DNA of 64,000 bases, taken from positions 9,815,868 through 9,879,867 of the forward strand of contig NC_072791.1 in the NCBI RefSeq assembly GCF_028583425.1, in the 5' to 3' direction. This stretch comes from Eublepharis macularius. Lineage: Eukaryota > Chordata > Lepidosauria > Squamata > Eublepharidae. Positions 1-11,249 of the stretch are shown one piece after another; within the stretch, counting starts at the first letter, position 1, and every line of letters begins with the position of its first letter. Made by a program: the position numbers and the translations under genes. The notes below the pieces were generated by a model. That model had not been told where the DNA came from, searched no databases, and saw only the letters and a program-made list of their open reading frames with translations.

Positions 1-614
1 GTGATGCGGTGGCAAAAAAGGCTAATTCAATCCTGGGTTGTATCAAAGGGGCCATAGCATCGAAATCGCAGGAAGTCATAGCCTCTCTCTATACTGCCTT
101 GGTCAGGCCACACCTGGAGTATTGTGTGCAGTTCTGGAGGCCTCATTTCAAAAAGGATGTGGACAAAATCGAGAGGGTGCAGAGGAGAGCGACGAGAATG
201 ATCAGGGGTCTGGAGACTGAGCCCTACGAGGAAAGGCTGAGGGCCTTGGGAATGTTTAGTTTGGAGAAGAGGAGGTTGAGGGGGGACATGATTGCTCTCT
301 TTAAATATTTGAAAGGCTGTCATTTGGAGGAGGGCAAAGAGCTGTTCCAGTTGGCAGCAGAGGGTAGGACGCGAAGCAATGGGCTAAAACTACATGCACA
401 AAGGTACCGGCTGGATATTAGGAAAAACTTTTTCACGGTCATAGTTCAAAAGTGGAATCAGCTGCCTAGGGAGGTGGTGAGCTCCCCTTCACCAGCAGTT
501 TTCAAGAAGAGGCTGGATGAATACTTGTCAGGGATGCTTTAGGCTGATCGTGCACTGGGCAGGGGGTTGGACTAGATGGTCTGTATGGCCCCTTCCAACT
601 CTATGATTCTATGA
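1..614 (+). mobile_element. CR1 LINE, 3' end
   Basis: The 3' end of a CR1 non-LTR retrotransposon. Frame 9-542 reads as the C-terminal tail of the CR1 reverse-transcriptase ORF, with the motif run ALVRPHLEYCVQFW, ERVQRRATRMIRGL, FSLEKRRLRGD and a final PREVVSSP block, ending at a normal stop. After the stop comes the CR1 3' UTR (GGTTGGACTAGATGG, CCTTCCAACTCTATG) and a short run of the octamer ATTCTATG that ends CR1 copies. The 5' part lies outside the window. The frame is unbroken, so the copy is not very old. CR1 is abundant in sauropsids. Confidence 0.93.
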
Positions 615-735
615 AAAGAGCAAGAGTCCAGTAGACCAACAAAGTGGTAGGGTATGAGCTTTTGTGAGCCACAGCTCACTTCTTCAGCGGTATCTGAAGA
701 AGTGAGCTGTGGCTCATGAAAGCTCATATTCTACC
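615..735. repeat. Dispersed repeat fragment with perfect hairpin
   Basis: Positions 664-687 and 694-717 form a near-perfect inverted repeat (CTGAAGAAGTGAGCTGTGGC arm) with a 6-nt loop. The flank GAGCAAGAGTCCAGTAG at 618-634 recurs inverted at about 1240-1256, on the far side of the L2 fragment. The L2 fragment is therefore bracketed by opposite-facing copies of one dispersed repeat. I cannot name the family. Confidence 0.55.
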
Positions 736-1210
736 ACAATTTTTTATTTATTTATTTATATTTCAATTTATATACCACCCATCCTCAGGGGCTCTGGGCA
801 GTGGACAAGTAAAAATCAATAAAAACAAGAAAACAACAATACTAAAGTCAACATACAAAACAATAATGAAATAAATTAACCAAGTGCAATTGTGGGGAGA
901 ACCCCCCCCACCCCAAAGGTGGGACGCCGACATGGCACTGCCCCCTTCGACTACCGAACACCTGGCGGAACAGCTCTGTCTTACAGGCCCAGCGGAACGA
1001 TAATGTGTCCCGCTGGGCCCAGGTCTCCATTGACAGAGCGTTCCACCAGGCTGGGGCAAGGACTGAAAAGGCCCTGGCCCTAGTTGAAGCGAGGCGGGCT
1101 TCCTTAGGGCTGGGGACCACCAGTAAACATTTATCCGCTGATCGAAGTGGTCTCCGGGGAACATACAGGGAGAGGCGGTCCCGAAGATATGCCGGTCCCA
1201 ACCTGCTAAG
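736..1210 (-). mobile_element. L2-clade LINE, 3' end (minus)
   Basis: On the minus strand the frame 1201-848 reads GPAYLRDRLSLYVP, then PSPKEARLAS, RARAFSVLAPAWWNAL and CKTELFRQ. This is the characteristic end of L2/CR1-group reverse-transcriptase ORFs (PAYL, R-SA, RAFS-AP-WN-L, F-K-LKTELF). It is followed by a 3' UTR reading toward lower coordinates and an AAATAAATAAA-type tail (735-765 on the plus strand). The 5' part is truncated. Confidence 0.8.
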
Positions 1211-1262
1211 ACTAAATTTTGTTAATCTTATAGGTGCTACTGGACTCTTGCTCTTTTCCTGT

Positions 1263-1800
1263 GAAATAGGTTACACTGAATGACAGCCAGCGACCCAGGG
1301 TCCCCTATCGGGCTGCCTAACTCCCAGTACGTGGGGACTAACATCTGAGAAAAGCTATCAGCCTATCAAAGAACTTTTCCCATCAGAGACTGTTCACACT
1401 CGGCTGCCAATCTTCCAGTAGAGAGAAATCCATTGGTTGCAAATGCATGGGCGAACCTGGCTCTAATGACTAGCAGATGAATGTATAAACCAGTTTCCTT
1501 AAAGAGGGAAATTTTGCAAAGAAGCCGTAAAACTTCTCCTGTTCACAGCTGAGAACCTAGTAGGCGTGTTCATTTGTAAATTAAGCATGAAAGCCCTCAC
1601 TGCTTTTGGATTAGGATTCCTCCAGAGCCAGAAAAACCGAGAAATGGTCAGTCCTCTCTTGGAATTGTTGGAAATTCTGTAGTTTTATGATAGAGTTTCC
1701 AGCGTTTCCTAGAGAGACATATCACTTCCTGTTTTTCCCAGAAGGGACATCATGTCATTGCTGACCACTGTCTCCCATGCCACCACTAGGTCTGGCGACC
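1263..1800. other. No feature recognised
   Basis: Unique-looking AT-rich DNA without a convincing reading frame or repeat signature. Confidence 0.5.
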
Positions 1801-1814
1801 CTATCTCCATCCCA

Positions 1815-2065
1815 TTGTATCTTCACAACGGTCCTAAAGAGTAGATAAGGTTCAAAGCAAGCTTCATGGATGAGAAGGGATTTGAATTCAGGTCTGTCAA
1901 AGCCCAGCAACCAAGCAGCTCCCTGACTCTTACATGCCATTATAAAAGTTTGCTTTCTTTAAAGAATTTATATCAATTTAGTACATTTTTTGTCCAAAGT
2001 AGCTAAGGCTGTGTACATGGCTCTCTTCTCCATTTTATCCTCACAATAACCTTGTGAGGTAGATG

Positions 2066-2130
<65 letters not shown>

Positions 2131-2190
2131 CAAGTAAGCTTCATAGCAGCACTGTAACCACTATACTATACTAGCTCTCAGCGTCCCTAT
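1815..2190 (-). repeat. Two old tRNA-SINE fragments with (GA)n expansion
   Basis: Two degraded stretches read on the minus strand like 3' parts of MIR/lizard tRNA-derived SINEs. One has a B-box-like GGATTTGAATTCAGGTC at about 1878 (complement) and the TCTTCACAACGGTCCT block; the second has TTATCCTCACAATAACCTTG. The second is interrupted by a perfect GA dinucleotide run of about 60 bp (2069-2128). Confidence 0.55.
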
Positions 2191-2737
2191 AAAAATTATA
2201 ACATTTATTCTGTGACATCAAAAAGAAGCACATTTTATTTCCTTACTACACATCAGAATTTGTTTATTTCCTGTGTCTGAAATATTTCCACAAAATAAAA
2301 AGTGAAACATTTGCCTGTTATTTGGTTTCCAGCTTCTTTGTTGACACCAATTAATTATTCACTGCCCCCAATTCTACCTCTGCATGTAACAAGACTCGGA
2401 GGATGGAAACTACAATCGCCCAGGCCAGAAAGTCAATCGCTTATCAAATGCTCCAATCAATGCAAACTGTCTGTGATCCTCGACAAGGTCACATCTGCAA
2501 CAATTCTCACTTGTCCTGAGCTACTCCCTCGGTGCACTCTGCACGTGTTAATTATCGGGTACTTTTTCCTTGCCAATTATTTGGCACAATATTGTCCTAC
2601 CTCTAAGCAAACAGATTTTACTACTTATCTGGGATGTGCCGATTAAAAAACGGGAATGACTTCCTATTTGCTCTCTTCTGATGACAGAGTCTCTTACTAA
2701 ACTATTTGGATATTTCAGCCACCTGAAATGGAGTCAT
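2191..2737. other. No feature recognised
   Basis: AT-rich DNA. A 114-codon open frame at 2302-2646 shows no recognisable protein motif and is treated as chance. Confidence 0.4.
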
Positions 2738-2745
2738 CTTATTGC

Positions 2746-3005
2746 CAGGGCTTTTTTTCAGCAGGAACGCGGTGGAAGGGAGTTCCGGAACCTCGGGAAA
2801 ATGGTCACATGGCTGGTGGCCCCGCCCCCTGATCTCCAGACAGAGGGGAGTTGAGATTGCCCTCCGCGCCACCGAGCGGCACGGAGGGCAATCTAAACTC
2901 CCCTCTGTCTGGAGATCAGGGGGCGGGGCCACCAGCCATGTGACCATTTTCTCCGAGGGCAACCCACTGAGTTCCGCCACCTCTTTCCCCAGAAAAAAAG
3001 CCCTG
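2746..3005. mobile_element. hAT-type MITE (CAGGGCTTTTTTTC ends)
   Basis: A 260-bp palindromic element. The ends are CAGGGCTTTTTTTC and its complement, and the arms share a long inverted block around GGTGGCCCCGCCCCCTGATC. It is flanked by an exact 8-bp target duplication CTTATTGC (2738-2745 and 3006-3013). An 8-bp duplication and CAGGG ends are typical of hAT transposons. A second copy lies at 30064-30300. It has no coding capacity. Confidence 0.88.
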
Positions 3006-3144
3006 CTTATTGCTGTTACTAAAATGGCCCTATTGTTTCAAGGGAACGAAGAACCACAAAAGTACCATTCAGAAAAATCTTAAATTGGAAAGACTGCCGT
3101 GTTTGTTGCCACAAAGTGACCATTCCTTCCATCTACTTCAAGGC

Positions 3145-3350
3145 AGATATATATTTATTGAATTTATTTCCTGCTCTTCCTCCAGTGAATAAAACACACA
3201 GGGGCTTTCCTGGTTTATCCCTGAAATTAATGTAATTAATATAATTAACTTTGGAGGGCGGACTGTATGGTATTATGACCTGCTAAACTCCCTGCCCTCC
3301 CCAGACTCCGCAGGAATTTCCCACCTGGAGCTGGTAACAGTAAACTGATA
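3145..3350. repeat. LINE tail and hAT-MITE fragments
   Basis: About 3145-3190 looks like a LINE 3' tail on the minus strand (GGAAATAAATTCAATAAATA). About 3250-3350 matches one end of the TAGGGTTGCC hAT MITE family seen at 9920, 10395 and 25217 (GGAGGGCGGACTGTATGG, CAGGAATTTCCCACCTGGAG). Both are incomplete. Confidence 0.5.
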
Positions 3351-3718
3351 ACCCAAAGGTTTGCAATACCACCTCCTCTGGCTTGCAGATCGCTGCCCGG
3401 GATGCCCCGGTCACACAAGACTCCCTCCAAATGCCTTCACATCCATTTAATATTTCTCCTGCCTTGCTTTCATTGCTGAAAATATTTATATAAGACATAA
3501 AGAGTTGGGAAGCCGTAATGATAAGGGAGGGGAGGGGAGCTATTAAAGCAGAAGCAGGAAATTCTTCAGCCTCCTGAGTGAATAATTCTGTGCTTTGTGA
3601 ATGGGCGCTATGCCAACGCAACAGGGAGGACCAGAGAAGAGAGTGCCAAGGGAGGGGAGGGAATGCATGCCAGGCTCCCAAACAACCTGCCACATTATGG
3701 ACAGTGAATGTTCCTGAG

Positions 3719-4312
3719 TAGGGGTGGGCACGAACCGTGAAAAAAACGAACCATGCAGTTCCTGGTTCATGCGTTTTCAGGAACCATGAACTTCCCCGAA
3801 CTGGGGCAAGTTCACGAACCAGTTCGTGGTTTGTACGTGGGGTTTAAATGCCCCTTTCTGTGCCACGGCACGGAAAGGGGCATTTAAACCCGTGGATCAG
3901 CTGCTTGTCAGGGAGTTCCCCGACAAGCAGCTGATCATTTAAACAGCGGGGCTTCGGCCGGGAGTTCCCGGCTGGCCAGCCAAGACCCGCCTGCAGTTTA
4001 AATGGCCATTTCCCCACCACTCCGAGCTGGTGGGGCTTGGCTGGCCAGCTGGGAGTTACTGACCGGGCAGCCAAGTCAGACTGTTTAAATGATTAGCTGC
4101 TTGTCAGGGGATCTCCCCGACAAGGAGCTGATCGGTGGGTTTAAATGCCCCTTTCCGTGCCACTTTGCAGTGGCACGGAAAGGGGCATTGCTTTTTAAAA
4201 CAAACAAAACGAATCAGCATCCCAGTTCGGAAGTTTGTGGAAAGGAGCTTCCACGAATTCCTGATTCAAGAACCACGAACCGGGTTCGTGTTCCATTTTG
4301 TGCCCATCTCTA
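3719..4312. mobile_element. hAT-type non-autonomous element (TAGRGRTGGGCAC ends)
   Basis: A 594-bp element with ends TAGGGGTGGGCACGAAC and, inverted, TAGAGATGGGCACAAA. It is flanked by an exact 8-bp duplication TTCCTGAG (3711-3718, 4313-4320). Inside are stacked palindromes, for example around GCCCCTTTCTGTGCC/GGCACGGAAAGGGGC and AGCTGCTTGTC/GACAAGCAGCT. GAACC/GGTTCG motifs are dense in both subterminal regions, a hAT-like arrangement. It has no transposase. Relatives lie at 19488-20316, 22798-23163 and from 62367. Confidence 0.9.
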
Positions 4313-4320
4313 TTCCTGAG

Positions 4321-4735
4321 TAAATAAGCTGAAAATATAACTTTCTGCAAATGTTGCCAGAGGTATCAAGAAACACATCCCCCCAATCAGCTATTCTGGA
4401 TAAGCCCTGCAAAGATGTTCATTTATTTTTGCACTGCTCTAACATGCCCTTATTGATGTCATCATATCGCCTGTTTTAATTGGTTCAGTAACAACTTGAA
4501 CTCATTGATGATTTTCCCACAGATTGTCACTGTTAGCAGTCAGAACCCCCCCCCCATTATATTGGAAAGCTTATGGGAACGGAACATCATAAGCCCCTTT
4601 CCCCCCCCCATGTGCTTCAAGCACCAAACGGCATGGCTAGGCAGAACATAGTTGCCAACTCTGGCTGGAGTATGGAAAACTAATAAATGGTGTATCAGGG
4701 TGACTAGCTGCCCCGCCACTCCCTAGAGATGTGCA
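4321..4735. other. No feature recognised
   Basis: Non-coding DNA with homopolymeric C runs near 4545 and 4600. Confidence 0.4.
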
Positions 4736-5050
4736 ATAATTCAGACGAGAGGAACTCGAGAAGTTTCTGAGTTAATCTCAATGCACCCTTCTGATCTTCC
4801 CTCATCCCCCTTCCTATTCAAGGCTCATCCGGGCTCTGAGAACCTCTACCATCCCACCAGCCCAGATCATCAGTCATCTCTGATAACCTTTGTTTTGCCC
4901 AGGAAAGCTTAATCAAACCTTCCCCAGTTTTATTGTCTCACCTCCAGAGGCAGCCATTAAATTATTGTTGTTAGGCAGATGATGTTCTACAGCATATTCC
5001 ACAGTATAATTGAGCTACCCTCCGTTATAGCTGTGTGTGATCTTGCCCGT
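4736..5050. repeat. Unclassified dispersed repeat, copy 1
   Basis: This stretch is a diverged match to 10812-11200. Shared blocks in the same order include AGAGATGTGC, GATCATCAGTCATCTCTGATAA versus GATCACCAATCATTATTGATAA, a CCCAGGAA..AATCAAACC block, a GTCATTGTCTTGCC-like block, and the final GCTGTGTGTG/GCTGTGCGCA. No terminal repeats or target duplications are seen. An LTR origin is possible but not shown. Confidence 0.5.
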
Positions 5051-5259
5051 TTGCAGATGGCATCTGCAGAAGGCCGTAAACAGATAAGTGTAGCTGCTGT
5101 GGCAGAACATAGGGGGAAACACTTTAAGCCAGTGATGCTGAGCATTCATGCCGATCAGTGCTGAAACAACTTAGGGTATCATCATTCTGCACTGCACGAC
5201 CGTGGGGCAATTTGGTGTCTGCTGATGAGTTGAGATGTGTCTGTTTGGAGTTGCATTTT

Positions 5260-8224
5260 GTGGGGGCTGGAGCTGACGTCACTATCTGGGGTTTTGGGAA
5301 ATAGGAACTAGGGACTGTTGAAGAAGCATAAAGTGTTTGACAACATCAAATCCCCAGGCACTTGCAATACTGACACGCCCCTGAGGAAGTCCGTGGGGAC
5401 AAAAATCTGCGTGAGAAAGAGCCGGCCCTGGTTTTGGGTGTCTGGTTCAATCACCACCAATCCGCTGGTCATATTGCAAACTAGAAGAAGAAAGAAAGAA
5501 GAGATTATATATTTAAAGACTATTTGCTGAACTTACTTACCTTGTACCTTGGAGTCATTACCTGTGGAGTCTATTACACATATGTATTTGCTATGAATTG
5601 TTGTTTCACATGAAAAACTGAGCACTTGCCATTTTAATTTAACCCTTTCCTGGCTTTTAAAGCCAGCAGAGAATAAGCAGTAACGTTACAACTTTTTCCT
5701 AGCTTTGAAAAAAAAAAAATAAGTGTGTGCATACCATGGAGGAAGGAAGCAAACGGAGAAGCAGCCTTATGACCCTTACCTCACTTTACTGATAAAAATG
5801 GCGGGAAAGGACTTTCGAAAGCTAAGGAGGGTGAGAGTGGTTGCCGACGGACAGACCAATCAGCTCCCAGGGAAAAGGAGAGGGAGGAGAAGAGAAGGTG
5901 AAGGGGAGTATAGAGTTCTCACTGGCATTCATCGTGCCAACCACCACTCGGCAGTGGTTTCGAAATAAAATCATAGTATGGCTACAGGGGATACCGTAGA
6001 CAAAAATTGGTTCTGCATCCCGTGACTACCTTGCACATGCAGAACTCTTGCAAACATGGGAAGCTGAACAGATATTGAAATGCTTTAAAGTGATAATGCG
6101 GAAAGCACCCAAGTATTTTTTTTTCCCTGTTGCCTTTTCCCTTCATCCAGAAAGGCATTCGCTTCCCCACATTCTGATGGGTCTCGTTCACACCTCTTGA
6201 CAGCAATTCCCAGTTTATCAGGAGACCGTTTCCTATCTGCTGATGAGATATCAACACGTCTTCTGGACCCACCGACCTCTTAATAAAGGAAATCTGCTGG
6301 CGGCGTATCTTTCTTGACATCACTGAACTTGTGAGAAACAGGTTACTGGGCAAGAGTGGTGGACTTATCTGGTAAGGTTCTTCTTATGTGCTTATTATTC
6401 TAGCTAGACACCTCTTCATAATTTTCCCTACAATAAAAAGTGAGGAATAGGTGGCATCAGAGAGCATAGTGTTCTCGCTGTCCTCCACAGTCCAACTGGA
6501 TCATTTGTCTTCCTTTTGCTTCCAACCTATTTACAACCCCCCTTGCTGTTTCTAACATCTGTCCCTCAATGCAACTCTCCTACGGCAAAAGGCTCACACC
6601 CTTTTTGTGTGTCAGAGCATATAAGGAATATGAAACTCTTTTTTTTACAGTTTAGACAAACCATTCTAATTTATTGAGTTACATCTGCTATTAAATGTTT
6701 CCTCCAACAGGGGAGGCAGGCGGGGTGGTGTGGTATTTTTGTCTGTTTTTTTGTTTTTGTGAATACAACCAACACATGTGCGTGAAAGTTGTGCAATGAA
6801 AAGGAGTCCCCTTTGTCCATCTGCTGCTTTTCACACCTTTGATTTATTGTGCCAGTGCTTAGGAGACTCTCAAGTCTCCTCTTTGGCTGAAGTGAAAGTT
6901 GACAGCTTCATTCATCACGCAGGCTATTCAGGGCCCCTGCACTGTTAAGTAACCTATTAAGCCAACGTCTGGGCAGTTTAAGCATCAAAAAAACCCTGAC
7001 TAATAAAGATTTCATTTACTGCAATGCTTTTAAAGACAGTTTTTCCAGTGATAAGGACCAGAGAAACACAGATAAGAATAATCAAAATACCAGAGCTGTG
7101 CTAGCCAAAACATGATCATCTCAGAATGGTAATGAGGAAGATTTTTGCTATTAAGCATAAAATATTTAAACAGTTGTCAAATGCTAGGAGATTTTTGGGG
7201 CACTGCACAGGGAGTGTGGAGTTTCAGGGGGTGTGACATTACATCTCCTGTGACCCTCTAGGAATTTCACCAATCTCTGATAAAGACCATAGAGACTTAG
7301 GAAATTCCTAGAGTGTCACAGAGAATATAATGCCCTTCTGGGCAGGATTGCCAGATTTTCTCTCTCTAAATCTGGGTGGGGTGAGGTGTGGGGGCACGGG
7401 TGTAAAACACGCACACACTCATCCCCTGGTGAGTATGTTACTTCTGACACAACCTGGGAGCAATCAGCCCAGGCATGACCCATCACTTCTGAGTCACGCC
7501 AAGAATGACGACATTACCAGTGGACACGGGGGGACACACACTTCATGCACATGCCTACCTGCCTGCCTCCCCAGTCTGGTACATCTCCTCCTCCACCCAC
7601 CGGCCTGGTGAGCAGTGGGGGGCAGGGTGGAGGTAGGCAGGGGACCTGGCATCCCTGCTTCTAGATGTTGCTCTAGGAATCCCTACAATGTGGGGAAATT
7701 CCTAAAACATTAGCTCTATTCCCCCCTCCCGCATGCTTCTAATAATCAAAGACTGAGGGTGGGGCCAAGGGCGGGGCTTTGCTTCCAATGGGTGGGGCAA
7801 ATGGCAAGCCTGATATTCAGCAAGTGCCGCACGATGGAGCAGTCAGTGTATCAGTTTCTTATCCTCTCAACTTTCCATTAAAATCTGAGTCCACTTGCGG
7901 GGAGAACGGACTATAAATTTAATACAACAAACAAACAAACAAATGCAAAATTCTAGTCCCCAAGACTGAAAATACAGGCTTCAAAAGATTACATTTTGTG
8001 GAAGAGTTAAGAGATAACAGGAATTCTTGAAGAAAGTTTCCAGTAGCCAGCAAATGGGTCGCTTTCATTCATCGTGGCTTGTTATTCCTCCCCAAGAATC
8101 CCACCCCTCCAGTCCTCTTAATTCTACCTACCCAAAGATTTCCATGTTGAGCTTTCAGCATACACAACACAAAAGCTTCAATGCCATTCGCGACGAATCC
8201 CATAGTCAGAAATTGTAAAGCAAC
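5260..8224. other. Long stretch without recognised genes
   Basis: About 3 kb of AT-rich intergenic DNA. Short open frames (5723-5968, 5982-6353, 7330-7611) carry no recognisable motifs. Around 7330-7830 the sequence becomes G/C-rich and simple, with CTGCCTGCC and GGGTGGGG runs. Confidence 0.45.
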
Positions 8225-8233
8225 CATGTTGAG

Positions 8234-8461
8234 CAGAACCACAAGTGACAAAAGGCACAGATTGGACACTTGTCAGCTTCCCTCAAGTTTTGATGGGAAA
8301 TGTAGGCAGCTTGGCGGAATGTTGGACAAGTGACGGTTGAAAAGTCCATTGGACAGCAGTCGGAGAGCCAAGCTGCAAGACCAGGATGCCTACATTTCCC
8401 ATCAAAACTTGAGGGAAGCTGACAAGTGTCCAATCTGTGCCTTTTGTCACTTGTGGTTCTG
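8234..8461. mobile_element. Long-TIR MITE (CAGAACCACAAGTG ends)
   Basis: A 228-bp element whose terminal 75-80 bp are near-perfect inverted copies (CAGAACCACAAGTGACAAAA start, CAAGTTTTGATGGGAAATG inside). The flanks CATGTTGAG (8225-8233) and CTCGTTGAG (8462-8470) match at 7 of 9 positions, suggesting a decayed 9-bp duplication. Mutator-like elements give 9 bp, but the superfamily is not certain. It is non-coding. Confidence 0.75.
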
Positions 8462-8570
8462 CTCGTTGAGAAGGGCAGACTGAAAGCTACTCGGATTATT
8501 CCCAGATTTCAACTCCTAGCAGCTGTGGTGGGGCAAAGATCATTTTCCAAAACTTACTTTTACTGGTTAC

Positions 8571-9010
8571 ATAAGAACCCTACCGGATAGGACCAGTGAT
8601 CCATTCAGTCCAACATCCCATTTCACACAACCACCAAATAATTGACCTAGAGGGCCAACTAACAGGGCATAGAGGCAAAGGCCCTCCAGTAAGGTCTCTG
8701 GACTAGTGATCAGAAGTTTACTGCTTTTGAATATGGAAGTTCTCTTTGGTCACCAAGGGTAGTAGCCATTGATGGTCCCCTCCTTGTTGAGCCTCTGTCA
8801 CCCCCATTTAAAGCTATCTATGCTCACTGCCATCACTACATCCATTGCCCATCAAGATCACTGGTTGCCCAAAATTTCTATTGTTATGGATAGGGAGAAA
8901 AAACTCCCTGTTTCCACTTTCGTTATCCTGTGCATAATTTTATAAACCTCCATCACGTTCTCCCTTTTTCTAAAACTTGGGAAGCCCCTGACTCCTTGGC
9001 CTTACCTCCT
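8571..9010 (-). mobile_element. CR1/L3-like LINE 3' region (minus)
   Basis: The minus strand ends with a 3' tail resembling GGACTGAATGGATCACTGG followed by GGGTTCTTAT, and the body contains blocks shared with 59400-59690 (TAGTAGCCATTGATGG, TAAAGCTATCTATGC). The same family is better preserved at 59400. It is strongly diverged. Confidence 0.6.
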
Positions 9011-9489
9011 ATGAAGAATGTCGACCCCTTAATCAGCCATTTGCATGCAAATTTTCCATCTCAGGCACAGCTGATGGGGTTTCAGTTCCCAACCCCCTTC
9101 GCTCCCTTCCAGTCGGTGCTGTGGAAGTCTTAGAATGTGGCAGGGAAAACTGGATGGCTGACTTGTGGGAATAAAGCCATCTCTGCATGCTTTGGACCCA
9201 TGGGGGAATGGAATCAGAATGTGTGTTCTCTCCTTACCGAAGGCGGATGCCTCTGGTTGCCTGTAGGTAACTTGAGAGTTTCCTTTTATACTCCTGCCCC
9301 TCCTCTCTTCTCCTGGTGATCTGGGAAGGAGCAAGATGCTCTTGTGTTGCCTCTTTGCTATGAGAGGCCAGCCAGGCAAGCGTAGGCGTGCCCACTACCA
9401 CACGCCCCTGCACATGACGCTGGAATGTCCAGCTGCTTGTAGAAAAAGTATTCTTTAGAGAAGCCTTCTCTGCCTCTTTTCGTCGGATG

Positions 9490-9695
9490 GATCTGGTGGT
9501 GGAGAGTGCCCTCAAGACATAGCTGACCCTGATTAGGTTTTCATGGGAAGAGACTAACAGAGGTGGTTTGCCATTGCCTGCCTCTGCAACCCTGGTCTTC
9601 GTTGGAGGTCTCCCATCCAATTACTAACCAAGGCTGACCCTGCTTAGCTTCTGAGATCTGACAAGATCAGGCTCACCTGGGCTATCTAGGTCAGG
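9490..9695 (-). repeat. 5S rRNA-derived SINE
   Basis: The complement of 9690-9590 is closely related to the 3' two thirds of 5S rRNA: GATCTTGTCAGATCTCAG, AAGCTAAGCAGGGTCAGCC, GGTTAGTAATTGGATGGGAG, ACC. This covers the internal pol III promoter (box A and box C). It is followed by a non-5S body (GAGGCAGGCAATGGCAAACC), so this is a SINE3-type element, not a 5S gene. The 5' 5S portion and a pol III terminator are degraded or absent. Confidence 0.82.
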
Positions 9696-9919
9696 GCCTG
9701 ATGGATGTTAACAGGGCATTAAAGTCAGTCCCCGCCCCCCCCGATCTTTGCCTTGTGTTTGTTGTATTCCCCACCCATGCTTCAACTGCTGCACAATTCT
9801 GCCATATAAACAACAACTTCTCTGGCTCCATGTGTGTTTCCAGGGTGGGTGGCAGGGAGACAGGAATGCAACTGAGGAGGTCCAAGAGAAACTGTGAAAG
9901 TGAGGCAGACTTCATCTCT

Positions 9920-10153
9920 TAGGGTTGCCAACCTCCAGGTGAGGCCTGAAGATCTCCCAGAATTATGACTGATCTCTAGACTAAAGAGAGAAGTTTCCCT
10001 GGAGAATATGGCAGCATCAGAGGGTGGATGCTGAACAAATGGCTGAACAGGCATGATATCACACGGAAGTCTCTCCCCAACCCAGTCCCCTCCCCTCCCC
10101 AGGATTCACCCCTAAATCTCCAGGAATTTCCCGAACCAGAGTTGGCAACCCCA
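9920..10153. mobile_element. hAT-type MITE (TAGGGTTGCCAAC ends)
   Basis: The ends TAGGGTTGCCAACCTCCAGG and, inverted, TGGGGTTGCCAACTCTGG bound a 234-bp element with CTCCAGGAATTTCCC and CTCCCAGAATTATGACTG blocks that recur in the copies at 10395 and 25217. No target duplication is visible here. The hAT assignment comes from the 25217 copy. Confidence 0.72.
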
Positions 10154-10394
10154 GCTGTACATGCTTGTCTCGTAATATGGCAAGAGGAAAAACCTAAGGG
10201 TCTTGCTCCTATAGTGGAGATGTGCTACTTACTCCAGTTCTTTACAGAGAGAAATGTAACTCATTTACACTTCCTCTGTTGGAACTTTCCTATAATATGA
10301 AAGACTGTCCAGAGAAAATGAGGGGCAGGGAAGGATGTAAGAGAACATGGCCTTAAAGGTCATTAGAAGAAGAGAGTGAAGATGGACCCTCTTC

Positions 10395-10575
10395 TAGGGT
10401 TGCCAACCTCCCGGTGGTGCCCAGAAATCTCCCAAAATTACAATTGCTCTCCAGACAACTAGATCAATTCCCCTGTAGAAAATTTATGCTATGGCATTCT
10501 ACTCCACTGAGGTCCCTCTCCAGGCTCCACTAACCAAATCTCTGGGACTTTGTCAACCCAGAGTTGGCAACCTTG
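10395..10575. mobile_element. hAT-type MITE (TAGGGTTGCCAAC ends), copy 2
   Basis: Begins TAGGGTTGCCAACCTCCCGG and ends CAGAGTTGGCAACCTT, with an internal GGCATTCTACTCCACTGAGG block. Shorter and more diverged than the copy 240 bp upstream, with no visible target duplication. Confidence 0.65.
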
Positions 10576-10811
10576 CTAACGGTCGGACTTGCCCTCACAG
10601 TATTAAAAAGGCTTATGAATTTGTTTATATGGCAGAACTGTGCAGCAGTGAAACATGGGTGGGGAATGCAGCAAACATATGCCATAAGCCCCTTCTTTGT
10701 GTTTCGAATAGTAAAAATACTGCCCAAGCAGGAAGAAATATGGCAGTCAGACGGAACATTGTTAGCATATGAGATAACAGGCGAGGTCAGCTCAGCCTCC
10801 CACACCCCAGA

Positions 10812-11200
10812 GATGTGCTAAGCATCTTGATACAATAGGGCCTTGCTGTAGTCCCTGAATTAATCACCGCAGCACACCCTATCGATCCTCCCTTAACCAC
10901 TTTCCTAGTCTTAGACAACTCAGGGAGCTGATAGCCTCACCCATCCAGACTTCACGGATCACCAATCATTATTGATAATTTTAGTTCCACCCAGGAAGAC
11001 CTAATCAAACCCTCCCAGAGACGGTTTCCCAAGTCATTGTCTTGCCCTGGAGACAGTGTCTCAGTCCTTTGTCCCACTTCGGGAACAACCATTAAGTTTC
11101 TGTTTTGGGGGAGAAGATGCAATCTTGCCCCTGGGTAGGATCCACAGAATAATTGGACTGCTCTTCTGCCATAGCTGTGCGCATGCTCTCGGATCCAGCA
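10812..11200. repeat. Unclassified dispersed repeat, copy 2
   Basis: Diverged partner of 4736-5050, same orientation. See that entry for shared blocks. The following DNA to about 11470 is T-rich with a TTTCAATTTAAAAACCC stretch and could be the 3' part of the same repeat. Confidence 0.5.
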
Positions 11201-11249
11201 TCCACCCTCGAACTTCTGTTCAAGTTTTTCTGCTTTGATGCTCTAGTCA

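Noticed and set aside
9..542. 177-codon open frame as a host gene
   Set aside because: Its motifs are those of the CR1 reverse-transcriptase tail and it is followed by a CR1 3' UTR and octamer repeats.
2069..2128. (GA)n run as a regulatory GAGA site
   Set aside because: A simple dinucleotide expansion inside an old SINE fragment explains it.
9590..9690. Functional 5S rRNA gene
   Set aside because: Many mismatches, missing 5' end, and a SINE body attached instead of a terminator.
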